From positions 1,983,233-2,047,232 of the forward strand of contig NZ_CP017639.1 of assembly GCF_001767255.1 (NCBI RefSeq): DNA of 64,000 nt, given 5' to 3'. The position numbers and the translations under genes are program-made. The notes beneath the pieces are model-generated. The model had not been told where the DNA came from and did not search any database. It was given only the letters and a program-made list of their open reading frames with translations. Of this stretch, positions 1-9,633 are shown piece by piece. The number at the start of each line of letters is the position of its first letter. Within the stretch, counting starts at the first letter, position 1. The stretch is from Corynebacterium sp. NML98-0116 (lineage in GTDB: Bacteria > Actinomycetota > Actinomycetes > Mycobacteriales > Mycobacteriaceae).

Positions 1-849
1 AGCGAGCACGTCGTCGCCTGGCACTGGTGCACACGAGAAACCGCCTACGACTACGCCAAACTCTTCGACATGATCGCCGAACCCCTCGTCGTGACCACAG
101 ACGGCTCCGGTGGCGCTCACAAAGCCATCAAACAATGCTGGCCAAACGCCTCCATTCAACGCTGCCTCGTCCACGTACGCCGCGACACCATCAAAGACAC
201 CACACGCCAACCCACAATCACCGCACACAAAGCACTCCTTCGCCTCGGCAACCAGCTGACCCACATCACCACCCGTGACCAGGCAATCACCTGGGTACTT
301 CGCCTCAACCGCTTCCAGGACCTCTACGGTGACTGGCTCAAACAACGCACCTACCGCAACCAAGTCGCCCCAGAAGAGATCCCAAAACGTATCCGCGACA
401 ACCAGCAATGGTGGTACACCCATCCCAGAGCCCGCAGAGCCTACCGCCGATTCGAGCGTCTCTACCAACAAGGCCACCTCTTCGTCTGGCTCAACCCACC
501 ACACCGCACCACGACCACGCTGAAGACCACCACAAACAGCCTGGAAGGCGGCATAAACGCACAACTAAAACACCTCGCCCGAGCCCACCGCGGCACATTT
601 GACGAACACCAGCGAATCATCATGGACTGGTGGCTCTACCTACACACCCAACACCACGATGACCCGCTGGCGCTAGCAATCGAGCAAGACTTCGGCCACG
701 CAGGCTACGCACACGCCCGCCAGGCACACATGCGTGAACGCGACCAAGCCAACTCACCCGACGGCCGACCGAAAGTCTACGACACCGGCATCGACACCGA
801 CTTCAACCCCTCCTGGGCCATCCGACACGGCTGGGCAGGACGCTCATAA
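1..849 (+). CDS. IS256/IS1249-type transposase, C-terminal part (partial at window edge)
   Basis: This is the last 282 codons of a transposase whose full 408-residue copy is at 45217-46443; the reading frame is open from base 1 and the protein is the same over the shared part. It carries the central DGSGGAHKA stretch and a late acidic residue in NSLEGGINAQLK, which fit the second Asp and the Glu of a DDE transposase. The family assignment (IS256 superfamily, IS1249 branch) comes from recognition of these motifs and of the zinc-ribbon N-terminus seen in the complete copy. The 5' end is cut by the window, not by a visible mutation. Confidence 0.9.
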   Translation, partial: SEHVVAWHWCTRETAYDYAKLFDMIAEPLVVTTDGSGGAHKAIKQCWPNASIQRCLVHVRRDTIKDTTRQPTITAHKALLRLGNQLTHITTRDQAITWVLRLNRFQDLYGDWLKQRTYRNQVAPEEIPKRIRDNQQWWYTHPRARRAYRRFERLYQQGHLFVWLNPPHRTTTTLKTTTNSLEGGINAQLKHLARAHRGTFDEHQRIIMDWWLYLHTQHHDDPLALAIEQDFGHAGYAHARQAHMRERDQANSPDGRPKVYDTGIDTDFNPSWAIRHGWAGRS

Positions 850-890
850 CCCCAGCACAACACCCCACAACCCACCCATCCCAACCCCTG

Positions 891-955
891 AAAAGCACAC
901 ATTTTGTCACTTAAGTCGACACGCCGAGAAAAGCACACATTTTGTCGCTTAACCC
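891..955 (+). repeat. subterminal and terminal repeats of IS copy 1
   Basis: The IS right end contains two tandem copies of the terminal repeat: an inner one at 891-915 (AAAAGCACACATTTTGTCAC...) and the terminal one at 929-955 (AAAAGCACACATTTTGTCGC...), 38 bases apart and differing by one base over their first 24. The left end, seen in copy 2, has only a single one. Two transposase-binding sites at one end would make the ends functionally unequal; that role is an inference. Confidence 0.75.
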
Positions 956-990
956 TCTTCGTACACGTTATAACGCAGGACCACAACATG

Positions 991-1027
991 AAAAATGCCC
1001 GCCCCTCACGTTCTGTGAGAGACGGGC
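991..1027 (-). terminator. Rho-independent terminator of tRNA-Tyr
   Basis: Read on the complement, GCCCGTCTCTCAC - AGAAC - GTGAGGGGCGGGC forms a long GC-rich stem with a 5-base loop, followed by ATTTTT. It starts 7 bases after the 3' end of the tRNA-Tyr gene and separates it from the IS end at 955. Confidence 0.8.
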
Positions 1028-1033
1028 TTGCGG

Positions 1034-1116
1034 TGCCAGGTAGAAGATTCGAACTTCTGAAGGCGTACGCCGGCGGATTTACAGTCCGCTTCCTTTGGCC
1101 ACTCGGACAACCTGGC
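1034..1116 (-). tRNA. tRNA-Tyr (anticodon GTA)
   Basis: The complement folds as a class II tRNA of 83 nt: acceptor arms GCCAGGT and ACCTGGC, discriminator A, an anticodon stem GCGGA/TCCGC around the loop CTGTAAA (anticodon GTA at 1080-1082), a long variable arm and a T arm containing GTTCGAATC. CCA is not encoded (the bases after the discriminator are CCG). The extra-long variable arm agrees with bacterial tRNA-Tyr. A strong terminator follows. Confidence 0.95.
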
Positions 1117-1198
1117 ATGCACCGTAAGTGCGTGGACTACTTTACATCAACGCACCCGCGATAAGGCAAATCGCGTGCACAGAGGGCATATCCCACCG

Positions 1199-2215
1199 CT
1201 ATCCGACGCGTTCGATAGCGTACACGGAGACCTGCCGCAGTGCTTGGTTTGCGGGGCCGTCGGGAAGGAAGTCGAGTTCGCGCTCGACGATGTCGAGGTA
1301 CTCGCGCACGGTGGCGAGGGAGCGCTGACGCCCTTGGGTCTGGCCGAGCAGAGTGATGGCCCGTTCGACGTCGGCGTCGTTTTCGAGTGGGCCAGTGAGG
1401 AGGCTACGAAGCTCCTCTGCCGCGGGCGAGTCCTCTTCGAGCGCGTACAGCACGGGCAGGGTAAACACGCCTTCGCGGAGGTCGGTGCCTGGAGTTTTCC
1501 CGGACTGGGCACTGTCGGAGTAGATGTCGATGATGTCGTCGACGATCTGGAAGATCATGCCGATGGCACTGCCCATTCGGGAGCAGCTCTCGACGATGTC
1601 GCGCGACGCCCCGGAGTGCAGCGAGCCGAGGTAAGCCGCGGACGCGATGAGGACGGCGGTTTTGCCGTCGATAACTTTGAGGTAGTGCTCGACTGGGTCC
1701 TCCCCCTGGGCGCCGACGGTCTCGCGCATTTGGCCGGTGACCAGGCCCTGGAAGGTGTCGGCGAAGTGGGCGACGGTGTCGGTATCGATTTCGCTCATGA
1801 GGCGGGAGGCGTGTGCGAACAGAATGTCGCCGGCAAGGATGGCGACGGTGTTGTTCCACCGCATGTTGGCGGAGTCGACGCCGCGGCGCTTCTCGGCTTC
1901 GTCCATGACGTCGTCGTGGTAGAGGGTGGCCAGGTGCACCATCTCGGTGGTGGTGGCGCCTTTGATGACGTTGGTGGCGCCCGGGTTGGGGCCGAACTCG
2001 CTGCAGAGCAGCGCCACGAGTGGACGGAAGCGTTTGCCGCCAGCGACTGCTAGGTGCATCACTTTGTCGGTAATGAACGCTTCACCTTGTTGGAGGCGTT
2101 CCCTGAGCAGCGTTTCAACGTCGCCCATGCCCTTCGTAACACGCTCGGTGAGGGCGTCGTCGCCTAGGTCCATGCGAAATCCATGGCGTGGTGACGGTGT
2201 TATGCCGTTGGTCAT
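1199..2215 (-). CDS. Polyprenyl diphosphate synthase (menaquinone side chain)
   Basis: 338-residue trans-isoprenyl diphosphate synthase. It condenses isopentenyl diphosphate units onto an allylic diphosphate to make the long prenyl chain that MenA attaches to the naphthoquinone ring. Visible motifs are GGKRFRP near residue 60, the first Asp-rich motif DDVMDEAEKRRG near residue 100 and the second, DDIIDIYSD, near residue 230. Length fits long-chain (C40-C45) synthases; the chain length cannot be read from sequence alone. The ATG at 2215 is preceded by AAGGAC eight bases upstream. It is divergent from menJ, the same neighbourhood as grcC1/menJ in mycobacteria. Confidence 0.9.
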   Translation of the reverse strand: MTNGITPSPRHGFRMDLGDDALTERVTKGMGDVETLLRERLQQGEAFITDKVMHLAVAGGKRFRPLVALLCSEFGPNPGATNVIKGATTTEMVHLATLYHDDVMDEAEKRRGVDSANMRWNNTVAILAGDILFAHASRLMSEIDTDTVAHFADTFQGLVTGQMRETVGAQGEDPVEHYLKVIDGKTAVLIASAAYLGSLHSGASRDIVESCSRMGSAIGMIFQIVDDIIDIYSDSAQSGKTPGTDLREGVFTLPVLYALEEDSPAAEELRSLLTGPLENDADVERAITLLGQTQGRQRSLATVREYLDIVERELDFLPDGPANQALRQVSVYAIERVG

Positions 2216-2360
2216 CGATGATGTCCTTGCAGGTTAAAGTACTCATTGCGCCATGCCCGGGGCATGTGCTGCGCGCGGTTAACATCACTAACCGTAGTCC
2301 ACACCCTCCATTTTTTGCAGTAATGGGGTGTGTCTGCGCTATCTGGCACAATGTGGACTC

Positions 2361-3587
2361 GTGACTGAGTTTGTTGATTGCGTAGTTGTGGGCGCGGGCC
2401 CGTCGGGGGCCACGGCGGCCATTGCCGCCCAGAGAGCTGGGTTTTCTACTCTGCTTCTCGACGCCGCTTCGCCTGGCCGCGACAAAACCTGCGGCGACGG
2501 CCTGACCCCACGCGCGGTACATACGCTGCGCCGCCTGGGCCTGGACCACGTGCTGCCCGCCTACCGCAACAAGGGCCTTCGACTGCACGGGTACGGGGGT
2601 GACGTGACGGCTCCGTGGCCGGACGGCGTCTACGGCACGGAGGGCTCCGCGAGCCCGCGCGCAACCTTCGATGCCGCGCTGGTCGCGGAGGCCGAGGCCG
2701 CGGGTGCCACTGTGTGGCAGGACTGCCCAGCAACGGACGTGGCGTTCGGAGCGGACGGCCTGATCGAGTCCGTGCACACCGCGCGCGGCGAGGTGCGCAC
2801 CCGCTGGGTGATCGTGGCGGATGGGGTTCGTTCGACGTTCGGCAAGCTGTTGGGCCGTACGTGGCACAAGGGCGAGGTCTTCGGTATCGCGGCGCGTTCC
2901 TACTGCACCTCCCCCCTGTCCGGGGAGCCGTGGATGCACTCGCACGTGGAGCTTCGCGACGACACCGGCACCATCCAGCCCGGCTACGGCTGGATCTTTC
3001 CGCTCGGCGACGGCACGGTGAACCTCGGCTGCGGCGCCCTGTCCACGGATGCCCGCCCGGCGCGCGTGAACACGAAGAAGCTGCTCCACCAGTACGCGGA
3101 CCAGCAGCGTGACACCTGGGCCTTGGGCGAGCCGCAGCAGGTCACCAGCGCCCTGCTCCCGATGGGCGGGGCAGTCTCGAACGTGGCGGGTCCGAACTGG
3201 GTGCTCATCGGGGATGCGGCGGCGTGCGTGAACCCGCTCAATGGCGAGGGCATCGACTACGGCATGGAGACCGCCGTCATGGCGGTGGAACTGCTGCAGG
3301 AGGGCAAGGACTGCACGCTGGCGTGGCCGCTCATCCTGCGGGAGGCGTATGGCCGGGCGTTCACGTTGGCGCGCACGGCGGCCCGCCTGCTTACCTACCC
3401 GCAGTTCTTGCCGGTGGCGGGCCCGCTGGCGCTGCGCGGGGTGGCAGGACGCCACCTGATGCCGGCGGCGGCACGCCTGATGGGCAACCTGGTCACCGAA
3501 GAAGACACGGACCTGATTTCGCGTGCGTGGCGCGCGGCCGGACGCGCGGTGCCGGTGAACGCGCCGCTGTGGGACGCTACGTTGTAG
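2361..3587 (+). CDS. menJ: Menaquinone reductase MenJ (geranylgeranyl reductase family flavoprotein)
   Basis: 408-residue FAD-dependent oxidoreductase. The N-terminal [10 protein letters not shown] dinucleotide-binding motif, the CGDGLTPRA segment near residue 45 and the late [19 protein letters not shown] motif (second FAD contact) are typical of the geranylgeranyl reductase family. In mycobacteria MenJ saturates one isoprene unit of menaquinone. The start chosen is GTG 2361; an in-frame GTG at 2328 would add 11 residues. No Shine-Dalgarno precedes 2361, and CACAAT 8 bases upstream suggests a leaderless mRNA. It sits between the prenyl synthase and menG and overlaps the convergent menG by 11 bases. 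The MenJ name rests on family plus context. Confidence 0.85.
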   Translation: MTEFVDCVVVGAGPSGATAAIAAQRAGFSTLLLDAASPGRDKTCGDGLTPRAVHTLRRLGLDHVLPAYRNKGLRLHGYGGDVTAPWPDGVYGTEGSASPRATFDAALVAEAEAAGATVWQDCPATDVAFGADGLIESVHTARGEVRTRWVIVADGVRSTFGKLLGRTWHKGEVFGIAARSYCTSPLSGEPWMHSHVELRDDTGTIQPGYGWIFPLGDGTVNLGCGALSTDARPARVNTKKLLHQYADQQRDTWALGEPQQVTSALLPMGGAVSNVAGPNWVLIGDAAACVNPLNGEGIDYGMETAVMAVELLQEGKDCTLAWPLILREAYGRAFTLARTAARLLTYPQFLPVAGPLALRGVAGRHLMPAAARLMGNLVTEEDTDLISRAWRAAGRAVPVNAPLWDATL

Positions 3588-4269
3588 GTTTCACGGCGCT
3601 GTGCAGCGCCACAATGCCGAGCGAGAGGTCCTGCCAGCCGGCGCCTGCCCACCCGTTGTGGTTGATGGCGGCGGCCAGCTCTTCTTGGTGCGGCCACGCC
3701 CGGATGGACTCGGCGAGGTACTCGTAGGCTTCTGCGTTGGAGGAGAACACCTTCGCCAGCAGCGGCAGCGCCACCGGCAGGTACTGCTTGTACAGGGTGC
3801 GGAAGCCGGGGACGATGGGCGTCGAAAATTCGTTGACCAGAAGGCGCCCGCCGGGCTTGGTCACGCGCGCCATTTCGCGCAGGCCCGCCTCGAAGTCGTA
3901 GACGTTGCGCAGGCCGTAGGAGATGGTCACGGCGTCGAAGGTGTTGTCGGCGAACGGCAGGTGCATCGCGTCGCCGACGACCTTGGGCACGTCGCGGTCG
4001 CGGCCGGCGGCCAGCATTCCCTGGGAGAAGTCGCAGGCGACGACCCACGCGCCGGACTTCGCCAACTCCACGGTGGACACGGCGGTGCCGGCGGCGAGGT
4101 CGAGCACCTTCTCCCCCGGCTTCAGGTTGAGGCGCTCGCGGGCGCGCCTGCGCCAGTACTTGTCCAGCCCGAAGGACAACACGGTGTTGGTGATGTCGTA
4201 CTTCTCGCCGACGCCGTCAAACATGCCCGCTACGTCGAAGGGCTTCTTCTCCAGATCTGCCTTGGCCAT
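3577..4269 (-). CDS. menG: Demethylmenaquinone methyltransferase
   Basis: 230-residue UbiE/MenG family SAM-dependent methyltransferase, which methylates demethylmenaquinone in the last ring-modifying step. It has the family-typical N-terminus [18 protein letters not shown], the SAM-binding motif [16 protein letters not shown] near residues 55-70, and [15 protein letters not shown] near residue 115. It lies 6 bases downstream of mgtA in the menD-to-menG run, but TACAGT eight bases before the ATG could also give it its own leaderless promoter. It converges with menJ with an 11-base overlap. Confidence 0.92.
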   Translation of the reverse strand: MAKADLEKKPFDVAGMFDGVGEKYDITNTVLSFGLDKYWRRRARERLNLKPGEKVLDLAAGTAVSTVELAKSGAWVVACDFSQGMLAAGRDRDVPKVVGDAMHLPFADNTFDAVTISYGLRNVYDFEAGLREMARVTKPGGRLLVNEFSTPIVPGFRTLYKQYLPVALPLLAKVFSSNAEAYEYLAESIRAWPHQEELAAAINHNGWAGAGWQDLSLGIVALHSAVKPTT

Positions 4270-4275
4270 AACGCT

Positions 4276-5397
4276 CTACTGTAGCGCGCGCTGTGCCTGT
4301 TCGTAATACTCGACGAGTTGTCGGCACAGCGCCTCCCACGTTTTGCCGGAGACCGACCCGCGCGCCGCGACCCGCAGGTCCGGCCACCGGGCCTCGTCGA
4401 GGCACCACGCGACGGCGTGGGAGAGTTCGGTGGTGAAGGTGGGGACGTCGAGAAGGAGGCCGTTGGTGCCGTCGGTGATGAGGTCGATGGGGCCGCCGGC
4501 GCGGGGCGCGATGGTGGGCACCCCACTGGCCTGGGCTTCTTGGATGGTCTGGCAGAAGGTTTCGAACTCGCCGGGGTGCACGAAGACGTCGAAGCTGGCG
4601 TAGGCGCGGGCGAGCTCCTCGCCGGTGAGCGGGCCGCAGAACACCGCGCCCGGCAGCGCGGATCGAAGCTCGTCGCCCTCCGGGCCGCCTCCGACGATCA
4701 CCACCTGCAGGTCCTCGCAGCCGCAGAGCGGGGCGAGGCGGTGCACGCTCTTTTCCGCGGCAAGGCGGCCGACGAACCCGACGATGCGTTTGCACCCGCT
4801 CGGGTCCCAAGTGCGGCGCAGCTCCTCGCTGCGGCGGCGGGGGTGGTAGAGGGTGGCGTCGACACCTCGGCCCCACGTGTGGACGCGCTCGATGCCGTGC
4901 CTGCGCAGCTGCTCCACCGCTGCCGACGACGGCGCGAGCGTGAGCTGGCAAGCGTTGTGGAGGCGCCGTGTCCAGTCCCACGAAAGCTTCGCCAGCGCCG
5001 GAAGGTGGTACTTCGTGGCGAACCCAGCCACATCGGTTTGGTAAAGCGCTACCGCGGGCACCTTCAGCTGGCGCGCGGCGAACGCGCCGGCCGCCCCGAG
5101 CACGAACGGGCTGGCCAGGTGCACCACATCCGGCTGAAAGGAAGTGAGCGCGGCACGCACGGCACTGGTGGGAACCCCGATGGGCAGCGAGTTGACCATC
5201 GGCACGCGCACGGTAGGCACGCGCACCACGCGGAAGCCCCGGTAGTCGGGGATTTCCTCCTGGTGTTCGCGCGCCCCGGGGGCGATCACGAGGGCGTCGT
5301 GGCCGTACTCGCGAAGGTGGTCGAGCACGCGCAACACGGAATTGGTCACCCCGTTGACGTTCGGCAGGAAGGACTCGGCAACGATGGCCACGCGCAT
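4276..5397 (-). CDS. mgtA: GDP-mannose-dependent mannosyltransferase MgtA (GT4)
   Basis: 373-residue GT-B glycosyltransferase of family GT4. The N-terminus AESFLPNVNGVTNSV is the donor/acceptor loop typical of PimB/MgtA enzymes; GFVGRLAAEKSVHRL near residue 240 and the later EFETFCQTIQEAQASGVP near residue 305 (E-x7-E) mark the nucleotide-sugar site. In C. glutamicum the gene beside the men cluster, MgtA, mannosylates the glucuronic acid diacylglycerol anchor of lipomannan-type glycolipids; that function is transferred here by context and family. It follows the DUF3592 gene by 3 bases and precedes menG by 6, so they are probably cotranscribed. Confidence 0.85.
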   Translation of the reverse strand: MRVAIVAESFLPNVNGVTNSVLRVLDHLREYGHDALVIAPGAREHQEEIPDYRGFRVVRVPTVRVPMVNSLPIGVPTSAVRAALTSFQPDVVHLASPFVLGAAGAFAARQLKVPAVALYQTDVAGFATKYHLPALAKLSWDWTRRLHNACQLTLAPSSAAVEQLRRHGIERVHTWGRGVDATLYHPRRRSEELRRTWDPSGCKRIVGFVGRLAAEKSVHRLAPLCGCEDLQVVIVGGGPEGDELRSALPGAVFCGPLTGEELARAYASFDVFVHPGEFETFCQTIQEAQASGVPTIAPRAGGPIDLITDGTNGLLLDVPTFTTELSHAVAWCLDEARWPDLRVAARGSVSGKTWEALCRQLVEYYEQAQRALQ

Positions 5398-5400
5398 CCG

Positions 5401-5829
5401 CTACGCCACCCCCTCGCTGTCCTCGCGCACGAAGCGCCCCACGCCCTTCCAGGCCGCGGCAGCCACAAGCGTTGCCACCACGGCGACGGACAGCGCAGGG
5501 ATCAGCGACAGCGTCCAACCGCGGCCCTCAACCTTGACCAGGTCGGGGTCGGTGCGCGAGTACGTCACCCACACCTGCTGACCCTCGCTGAGCCCAGTCG
5601 GGTACAGCAGACCGGTCGCCGGCGAGTGGGTGCGCCCGCGGTCATCCTGATACTCCACGGCGGTGCGGATCTTGCTCACGCCAGTCACGGTGGCGAGGCC
5701 GCGGCCGGGGTCGCGGGCGATGCGCCAGTCGTTGATGGCTGGCCCTGCGACCATCGCGAGGCAGCCGAGCATCGCACACGTATACAGCGCCAGCACGAGC
5801 TGCTGGGCTCGACGCTTCCAGCGGATCAC
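5401..5829 (-). CDS. DUF3592-like membrane protein
   Basis: 142-residue protein with a hydrophobic helix near residues 10-32, a beta-rich extracytoplasmic part ([20 protein letters not shown]..., [13 protein letters not shown]) and a second helix near residues 108-126. The layout matches DUF3592 proteins found between menD and mgtA in mycobacteria and corynebacteria. Its start overlaps the menD stop by 4 bases (ATGA), implying translational coupling. The function is unknown; linkage to menaquinone genes is positional only. Confidence 0.75.
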   Translation of the reverse strand: MIRWKRRAQQLVLALYTCAMLGCLAMVAGPAINDWRIARDPGRGLATVTGVSKIRTAVEYQDDRGRTHSPATGLLYPTGLSEGQQVWVTYSRTDPDLVKVEGRGWTLSLIPALSVAVVATLVAAAAWKGVGRFVREDSEGVA

Positions 5830-7442
5830 TTTTGCAGCCGCTGCGCGAGCGCTCGCCGGGTGGCCCGTGTGGTGCGCGCTTCCACGACGGTGATCGGGTT
5901 GGGTTGTGACTCCAGCTCAAGCAGCACCTCGTGCAGCTCGGCAAGGGTTTCGGCACGGCGGTAGTCGGCTCCGTAGGCCTCCGCCAGCTTTTCGACGTCC
6001 ACCCCGTGCCTCGTACCGAACGCCCTCTCAAAGTCGTCCCGGACGGACTGCGCCCCGACCTCGAGCGTCTCGAAGATGCCTCCGCCGTCGTCGTTGGCCA
6101 CCACGATGGTGAGGTTGCCGGGGTGGTGTTCGTCGGGCCCGATGAGCAGCCCGCCGGCATCGTGAAGGAAGGTGAGGTCCCCCATGAGCGCGACGGTGCG
6201 CGGGGCGCGGATTTCGTCCGGGTGCAGGCGCTGCGTCGCAAGGGCTATGCCGATTGCCTGGGACACCGTGCCGTCGATGCCTGCGGCGCCGCGCGGGGAA
6301 AAGGTCGGCACACCATCAAACGGCATGCCGACGAAGGAGGCGTCGCGAACTGGGTTGGAGGCCCCCAGCACCAGCGTGTCCCCGACCCCGAGGGTGTCGC
6401 ACACGGCGGCGGCAACGTGCATGCCGGTAAACCCGTAGTCGGCGTCGGCGAGGGCGTCGCGTACCGTGTTCGCGCCGACGCCGCCCGCGGCCTCGCAGAT
6501 GGTGATCCACTGCTGGCGCGGCTGGCCGGTCGCGTTGACTCGCGAACCGCGCAGCTGCGGGTTGCCCGTGAACGTTTCCGTGCGCGAAATGCCGATCACG
6601 GTGATGTCCGGGTCGGCGAGCAACGCCATCACGTCGCGGTGCAGGGTCGGGTGTCCCACCACGATGACCTGCTCCGGCTTCGTCGACGCCGCAAAATCTC
6701 CGCCGTCGTGGCTAATCGAGACCTCGCTCTGCGCGAAGAAGCGCGCGGCCAGCGGGTGCACCTGGTGGAACGGTGTCGGCGCGGTGGGCTCCGCGATGGT
6801 GGGCACGTGCTCCAGCCCGGGAACGTCCCAGGCCTCGTCGCCGGCGATAACCAGCGTGTCCTTCGTCAGGTCGATGTCCACGGCGCCGTGGTCGCACCAC
6901 GCGGGCTTCGTGGCCAGGCGGCCCGGCCCAACCCGGCGCGGCTGCCCCACCGGCTCCGGCAGGGCGTCGGGCACCAGCGGGGTGTCCAGGGCCACGTTGA
7001 CGTGCACCTGGGCTGCGCCGAAGTCCAGCGCGCGGGCCTCCTCCACACTGGTGACCTGCTGCGTCTTGGCGTAGTGGCCGAAGATGCCCTGCTGCCAAAT
7101 CGTCTGGGAGGCCCCAGTGCCGACCATCCACTCGGGCCGGTCAGCGCTGATAACGGCCAACGGCACGTGCGCCATGTGCGCCTCCACCATGGCCGGAAGC
7201 GTGTTGGCAACCGCGGTGCCGGACGTCATCACTACGCCAACGTGGCGGCGCTGCACGCGCGCCAGGCCGAGGGCGGTGAAGGAGGCGGAGCGTTCGTCGA
7301 TACGCATGTGGACGGTGATGTCCCTGCGTGCGAGCAGCGCGTACGCCAGCGGCGAGTTGCGCGAACCTGGGCACATCACCACGTCCGTGACGTGCTGCGA
7401 GAGCGACTCGGCGACCTGGCGGGCAATATCCATCGAGTTCAT
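5826..7442 (-). CDS. menD: MenD, SEPHCHC synthase
   Basis: Thiamine diphosphate enzyme of about 538 residues that joins isochorismate and 2-oxoglutarate to give 2-succinyl-5-enolpyruvyl-6-hydroxy-3-cyclohexene-1-carboxylate, the committed menaquinone step. Seen: [16 protein letters not shown] near residue 23, [15 protein letters not shown] near residue 47, [16 protein letters not shown], and late in the protein [13 protein letters not shown] with [11 protein letters not shown], the ThDP/Mg site. The ATG at 7442 is preferred because AAGG lies 9 bases upstream; an in-frame GTG at 7448 is too close to it. First gene of the menD-DUF3592-mgtA-menG run. Confidence 0.93.
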   Translation of the reverse strand: MNSMDIARQVAESLSQHVTDVVMCPGSRNSPLAYALLARRDITVHMRIDERSASFTALGLARVQRRHVGVVMTSGTAVANTLPAMVEAHMAHVPLAVISADRPEWMVGTGASQTIWQQGIFGHYAKTQQVTSVEEARALDFGAAQVHVNVALDTPLVPDALPEPVGQPRRVGPGRLATKPAWCDHGAVDIDLTKDTLVIAGDEAWDVPGLEHVPTIAEPTAPTPFHQVHPLAARFFAQSEVSISHDGGDFAASTKPEQVIVVGHPTLHRDVMALLADPDITVIGISRTETFTGNPQLRGSRVNATGQPRQQWITICEAAGGVGANTVRDALADADYGFTGMHVAAAVCDTLGVGDTLVLGASNPVRDASFVGMPFDGVPTFSPRGAAGIDGTVSQAIGIALATQRLHPDEIRAPRTVALMGDLTFLHDAGGLLIGPDEHHPGNLTIVVANDDGGGIFETLEVGAQSVRDDFERAFGTRHGVDVEKLAEAYGADYRRAETLAELHEVLLELESQPNPITVVEARTTRATRRALAQRLQK

Positions 7443-7453
7443 GGCCACCTACC

Positions 7454-7891
7454 TTACTGTCCTTGCAGGGCGCTCTCTGCACCGGAGACGATGTCGTCGA
7501 AAAGGCCGCGCAGCTCGGTCGGCACCTCGACGGCTGGCTCGGTCGGTGCCACGGTCTCCCCGCTCTCCCCGCGCCCCCGGTCCGGCAGCAACTTCGGCCG
7601 CTTCGTCGTGGTCTCCGTGACCGTCTCCGTGGACACGGCAGTCTCGGTCACCGTGGAGGTCACCGGCGGCTTGTCCGCCTCGGCTGCGGCGCTGCGCCAC
7701 AGGAAGAACAGCACCGTGCCAGCGCACAGTGCGATAGCAAGGGCAATCCCCAGCCCAATTGCGAGCCCGTTGGAGCGCTGCGGCTCCAGCTCGTAATAGG
7801 ACTGGGGTTCGTAATAGGCTTCCGGCTCGTAGTACTGCGTTTGATGCTCCGGGTCCGGGAAGTACTGCTTTGGACGTTGCTGGTTATCCAT
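7454..7891 (-). CDS. Single-pass membrane protein, unknown function
   Basis: 145 residues. The cytoplasmic N-terminus is rich in Tyr, Glu and Gln (repeats of YYEPE/YYEPQ/YYELE at residues 20-37), followed by one membrane helix (GLAIGLGIALAIALCAGTVLFFLW) and a Thr-rich linker (TSTVTETAVSTETVTETTT) to an acidic external tail. TACGCT six bases before the ATG suggests a leaderless start. It ends 11 bases before menD in the same direction and may be read through into it. I recognise no named family; such Thr-rich single-pass proteins are common in corynebacterial envelopes. Confidence 0.65.
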   Translation of the reverse strand: MDNQQRPKQYFPDPEHQTQYYEPEAYYEPQSYYELEPQRSNGLAIGLGIALAIALCAGTVLFFLWRSAAAEADKPPVTSTVTETAVSTETVTETTTKRPKLLPDRGRGESGETVAPTEPAVEVPTELRGLFDDIVSGAESALQGQ

Positions 7892-7906
7892 GCTGCTAGC
7901 GTACCG

Positions 7907-9487
7907 CTAGAGCACCAAACCAAACACCGGCACCGCCAGGAAGTAGGTCACCACGGTGATCAGGCCGAGGGAGATGATGTTCAGCCACAGGCCGCCCTTG
8001 AGCATCTCGCCCATGGTGACGTAGCCCGAGGAGTACGCGATCGCGTTCGGCGGCGTTGCCACCGGGAGCATGAACGCACAGGTTGCGGACAGCGCCACCG
8101 GGATGGCCAGCAGCAGGATATTCATCTCGGTCGCCTCGGTCAGGCCGATACCAACCGCGACACCGCCCATGATCGGGAGGAAGGTGGCGGCGGTCGCCGT
8201 GTTCGAGGTCAGCTCGGTCAGGCCCAGCACCAGTGCAGCGACAGCCATGATGAGCAGGATCGTCGGCAGCACGGCGAGGCCCTTTGCGGCTTCACCGATC
8301 CAGAGGGACAGGCCGGTGGAGGTGAACATCGCGGACAGGGACAGGCCACCACCGAACAGCAGCAGGACGTCCCACGGCATCTCGTTCGCGGTCTCCCAGT
8401 CCATCAGGCGCTTGCCCTGCTTCGTGCCCGGCACGATGAACATCAGCAGGCCGGCAATGATGCCGACGATGGCGTCGTTGTACGGGAACTCCCAACCGAA
8501 CTGCTTGATGCCAAGCGGAATGAAGATCCAGGCGAGTGCTGCGACCAGGAAGATGATGCCGACGGCCACCTGCGGGAAGGTCCATGCGCCCAGCTTGCGG
8601 TACTCGGCATCGATAAGCTCCTTGCCACCAGGGATCCGGTCGATCTCAGGCTTGAACACGTTAATCAGGACAAACCAGGCGATCACGGTCAGCAGGATCG
8701 CCATCGGCATACCGACGAGCATCCACTGACCGAACCCGATCGTGATGTCGTGTGCTTCCTTCATGTAGCCGGCCAGCAGCGCGTTCGGTGGTGTACCAAT
8801 CAGGGTGCCGAGCGAACCGGTGGAGGCGGAGTACGCGATTGCCAGCATGAGCGAGGTAGCGAACTTCTTCTGGTTCTGCATGCCACCCACGGAGTCAGCG
8901 GTCAGGGTCAGCACAGAAACACCAATCGGGAGCATGACCACCGCGGTCGCGGTGTTGGACACCCACATGGGCATGAAGCCAGTGGCCAGCATGAAGCCCA
9001 AGATGATGCGCTTCGGGCTGGTACCCACAATGCGCACGACCACCAGCGCGAGCCTGCGGTGCAGATTCCAACGCTGCAACCCGAGGGCCATCAGGAAGCC
9101 ACCCATGAAGAGGAAAATCGTGGACGACGCGTACGGCCCGGAGACCGCGCTGAACTTTGCCACGCCCATCACCGGGAAGATCGCTATCGGTAGCAAGGCG
9201 GTTGCCGCCAGCGGGATCGCCTCCGTCATCCACCACGCCGCCATGAGCACCGTGGTCGCGGCGACGACGCGCATTACGTCGGCATCGTAGGTCGTTTCAG
9301 GGTCGGCGCCCGAGGACTGTTGCACTGTTTCGGCAGCGCTGCCCGGGAAGATGTAGTACACCAGCAGCGCAAGCAGCACACCTGCGATCAGGCCGATGAG
9401 TTGGCGGCGCCACTCACCCGGTTCGGGCGACTTGGCAAGCTCGCCGTCGGAGAGCGCGGACGATTCGTGCATCACGGGAGTCGACAT
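7907..9487 (-). CDS. DASS-family sodium/dicarboxylate symporter
   Basis: 526-residue multi-spanning transporter (roughly a dozen hydrophobic helices) of the SLC13/DASS family, which imports C4-dicarboxylates such as succinate, fumarate and malate with sodium. The two family motifs are present: WVSNTATAVVMLPIG in the first half and ELTSNTATAATFLPIM in the second, each with the SNT triplet that binds substrate and sodium. The start is ATG 9487 because GAAAGGATC lies just upstream; the frame is open to 9517 but lacks a site there. The C. glutamicum counterpart is DccT. Substrate is inferred from family. Confidence 0.85.
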   Translation of the reverse strand: MSTPVMHESSALSDGELAKSPEPGEWRRQLIGLIAGVLLALLVYYIFPGSAAETVQQSSGADPETTYDADVMRVVAATTVLMAAWWMTEAIPLAATALLPIAIFPVMGVAKFSAVSGPYASSTIFLFMGGFLMALGLQRWNLHRRLALVVVRIVGTSPKRIILGFMLATGFMPMWVSNTATAVVMLPIGVSVLTLTADSVGGMQNQKKFATSLMLAIAYSASTGSLGTLIGTPPNALLAGYMKEAHDITIGFGQWMLVGMPMAILLTVIAWFVLINVFKPEIDRIPGGKELIDAEYRKLGAWTFPQVAVGIIFLVAALAWIFIPLGIKQFGWEFPYNDAIVGIIAGLLMFIVPGTKQGKRLMDWETANEMPWDVLLLFGGGLSLSAMFTSTGLSLWIGEAAKGLAVLPTILLIMAVAALVLGLTELTSNTATAATFLPIMGGVAVGIGLTEATEMNILLLAIPVALSATCAFMLPVATPPNAIAYSSGYVTMGEMLKGGLWLNIISLGLITVVTYFLAVPVFGLVL

Positions 9488-9633
9488 TTTCGATCCTTTC
9501 GAACAGGATTCACACAACAGCTAAAAAGGTGATCTTTCACACCCTCGCGTGGGAGACGTTACGCCCTCACACATCAAATGTCGCAAGAATGCACAGATTA
9601 ATCAAACATTTCCACCCCCGCCCGGGCACGTTT

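Larger units (their letters stand above)
1..955 (+). mobile_element. IS256/IS1249-type insertion sequence, copy 1 (3' part)
   Basis: The first 955 bases are the right part of an insertion sequence whose complete second copy lies at 45053-46550 in the same orientation. Position 1 corresponds to 45595 of that copy. The right terminal inverted repeat ends at 955, with the same ...CGCTTAACCC end as copy 2. The flank after it starts TCTTCGTA; the matching left flank is outside the window, so the target duplication cannot be checked. Outside the coding region the copies differ at one A/G position and one A insertion near the subterminal repeat. Confidence 0.9.

Noticed and set aside
1175..2053. Long open frame on the plus strand opposite the prenyl synthase gene
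   Set aside because: It is the complement shadow of a gene with clear catalytic motifs; the translated sequence has no domain logic and is a product of high GC codon structure.
9520..9545. GlxR/CRP-type operator before the dicarboxylate symporter
   Set aside because: GGTGA and TCACA are present but separated by 4 rather than 6 bases, so the match to TGTGA-N6-TCACA fails.
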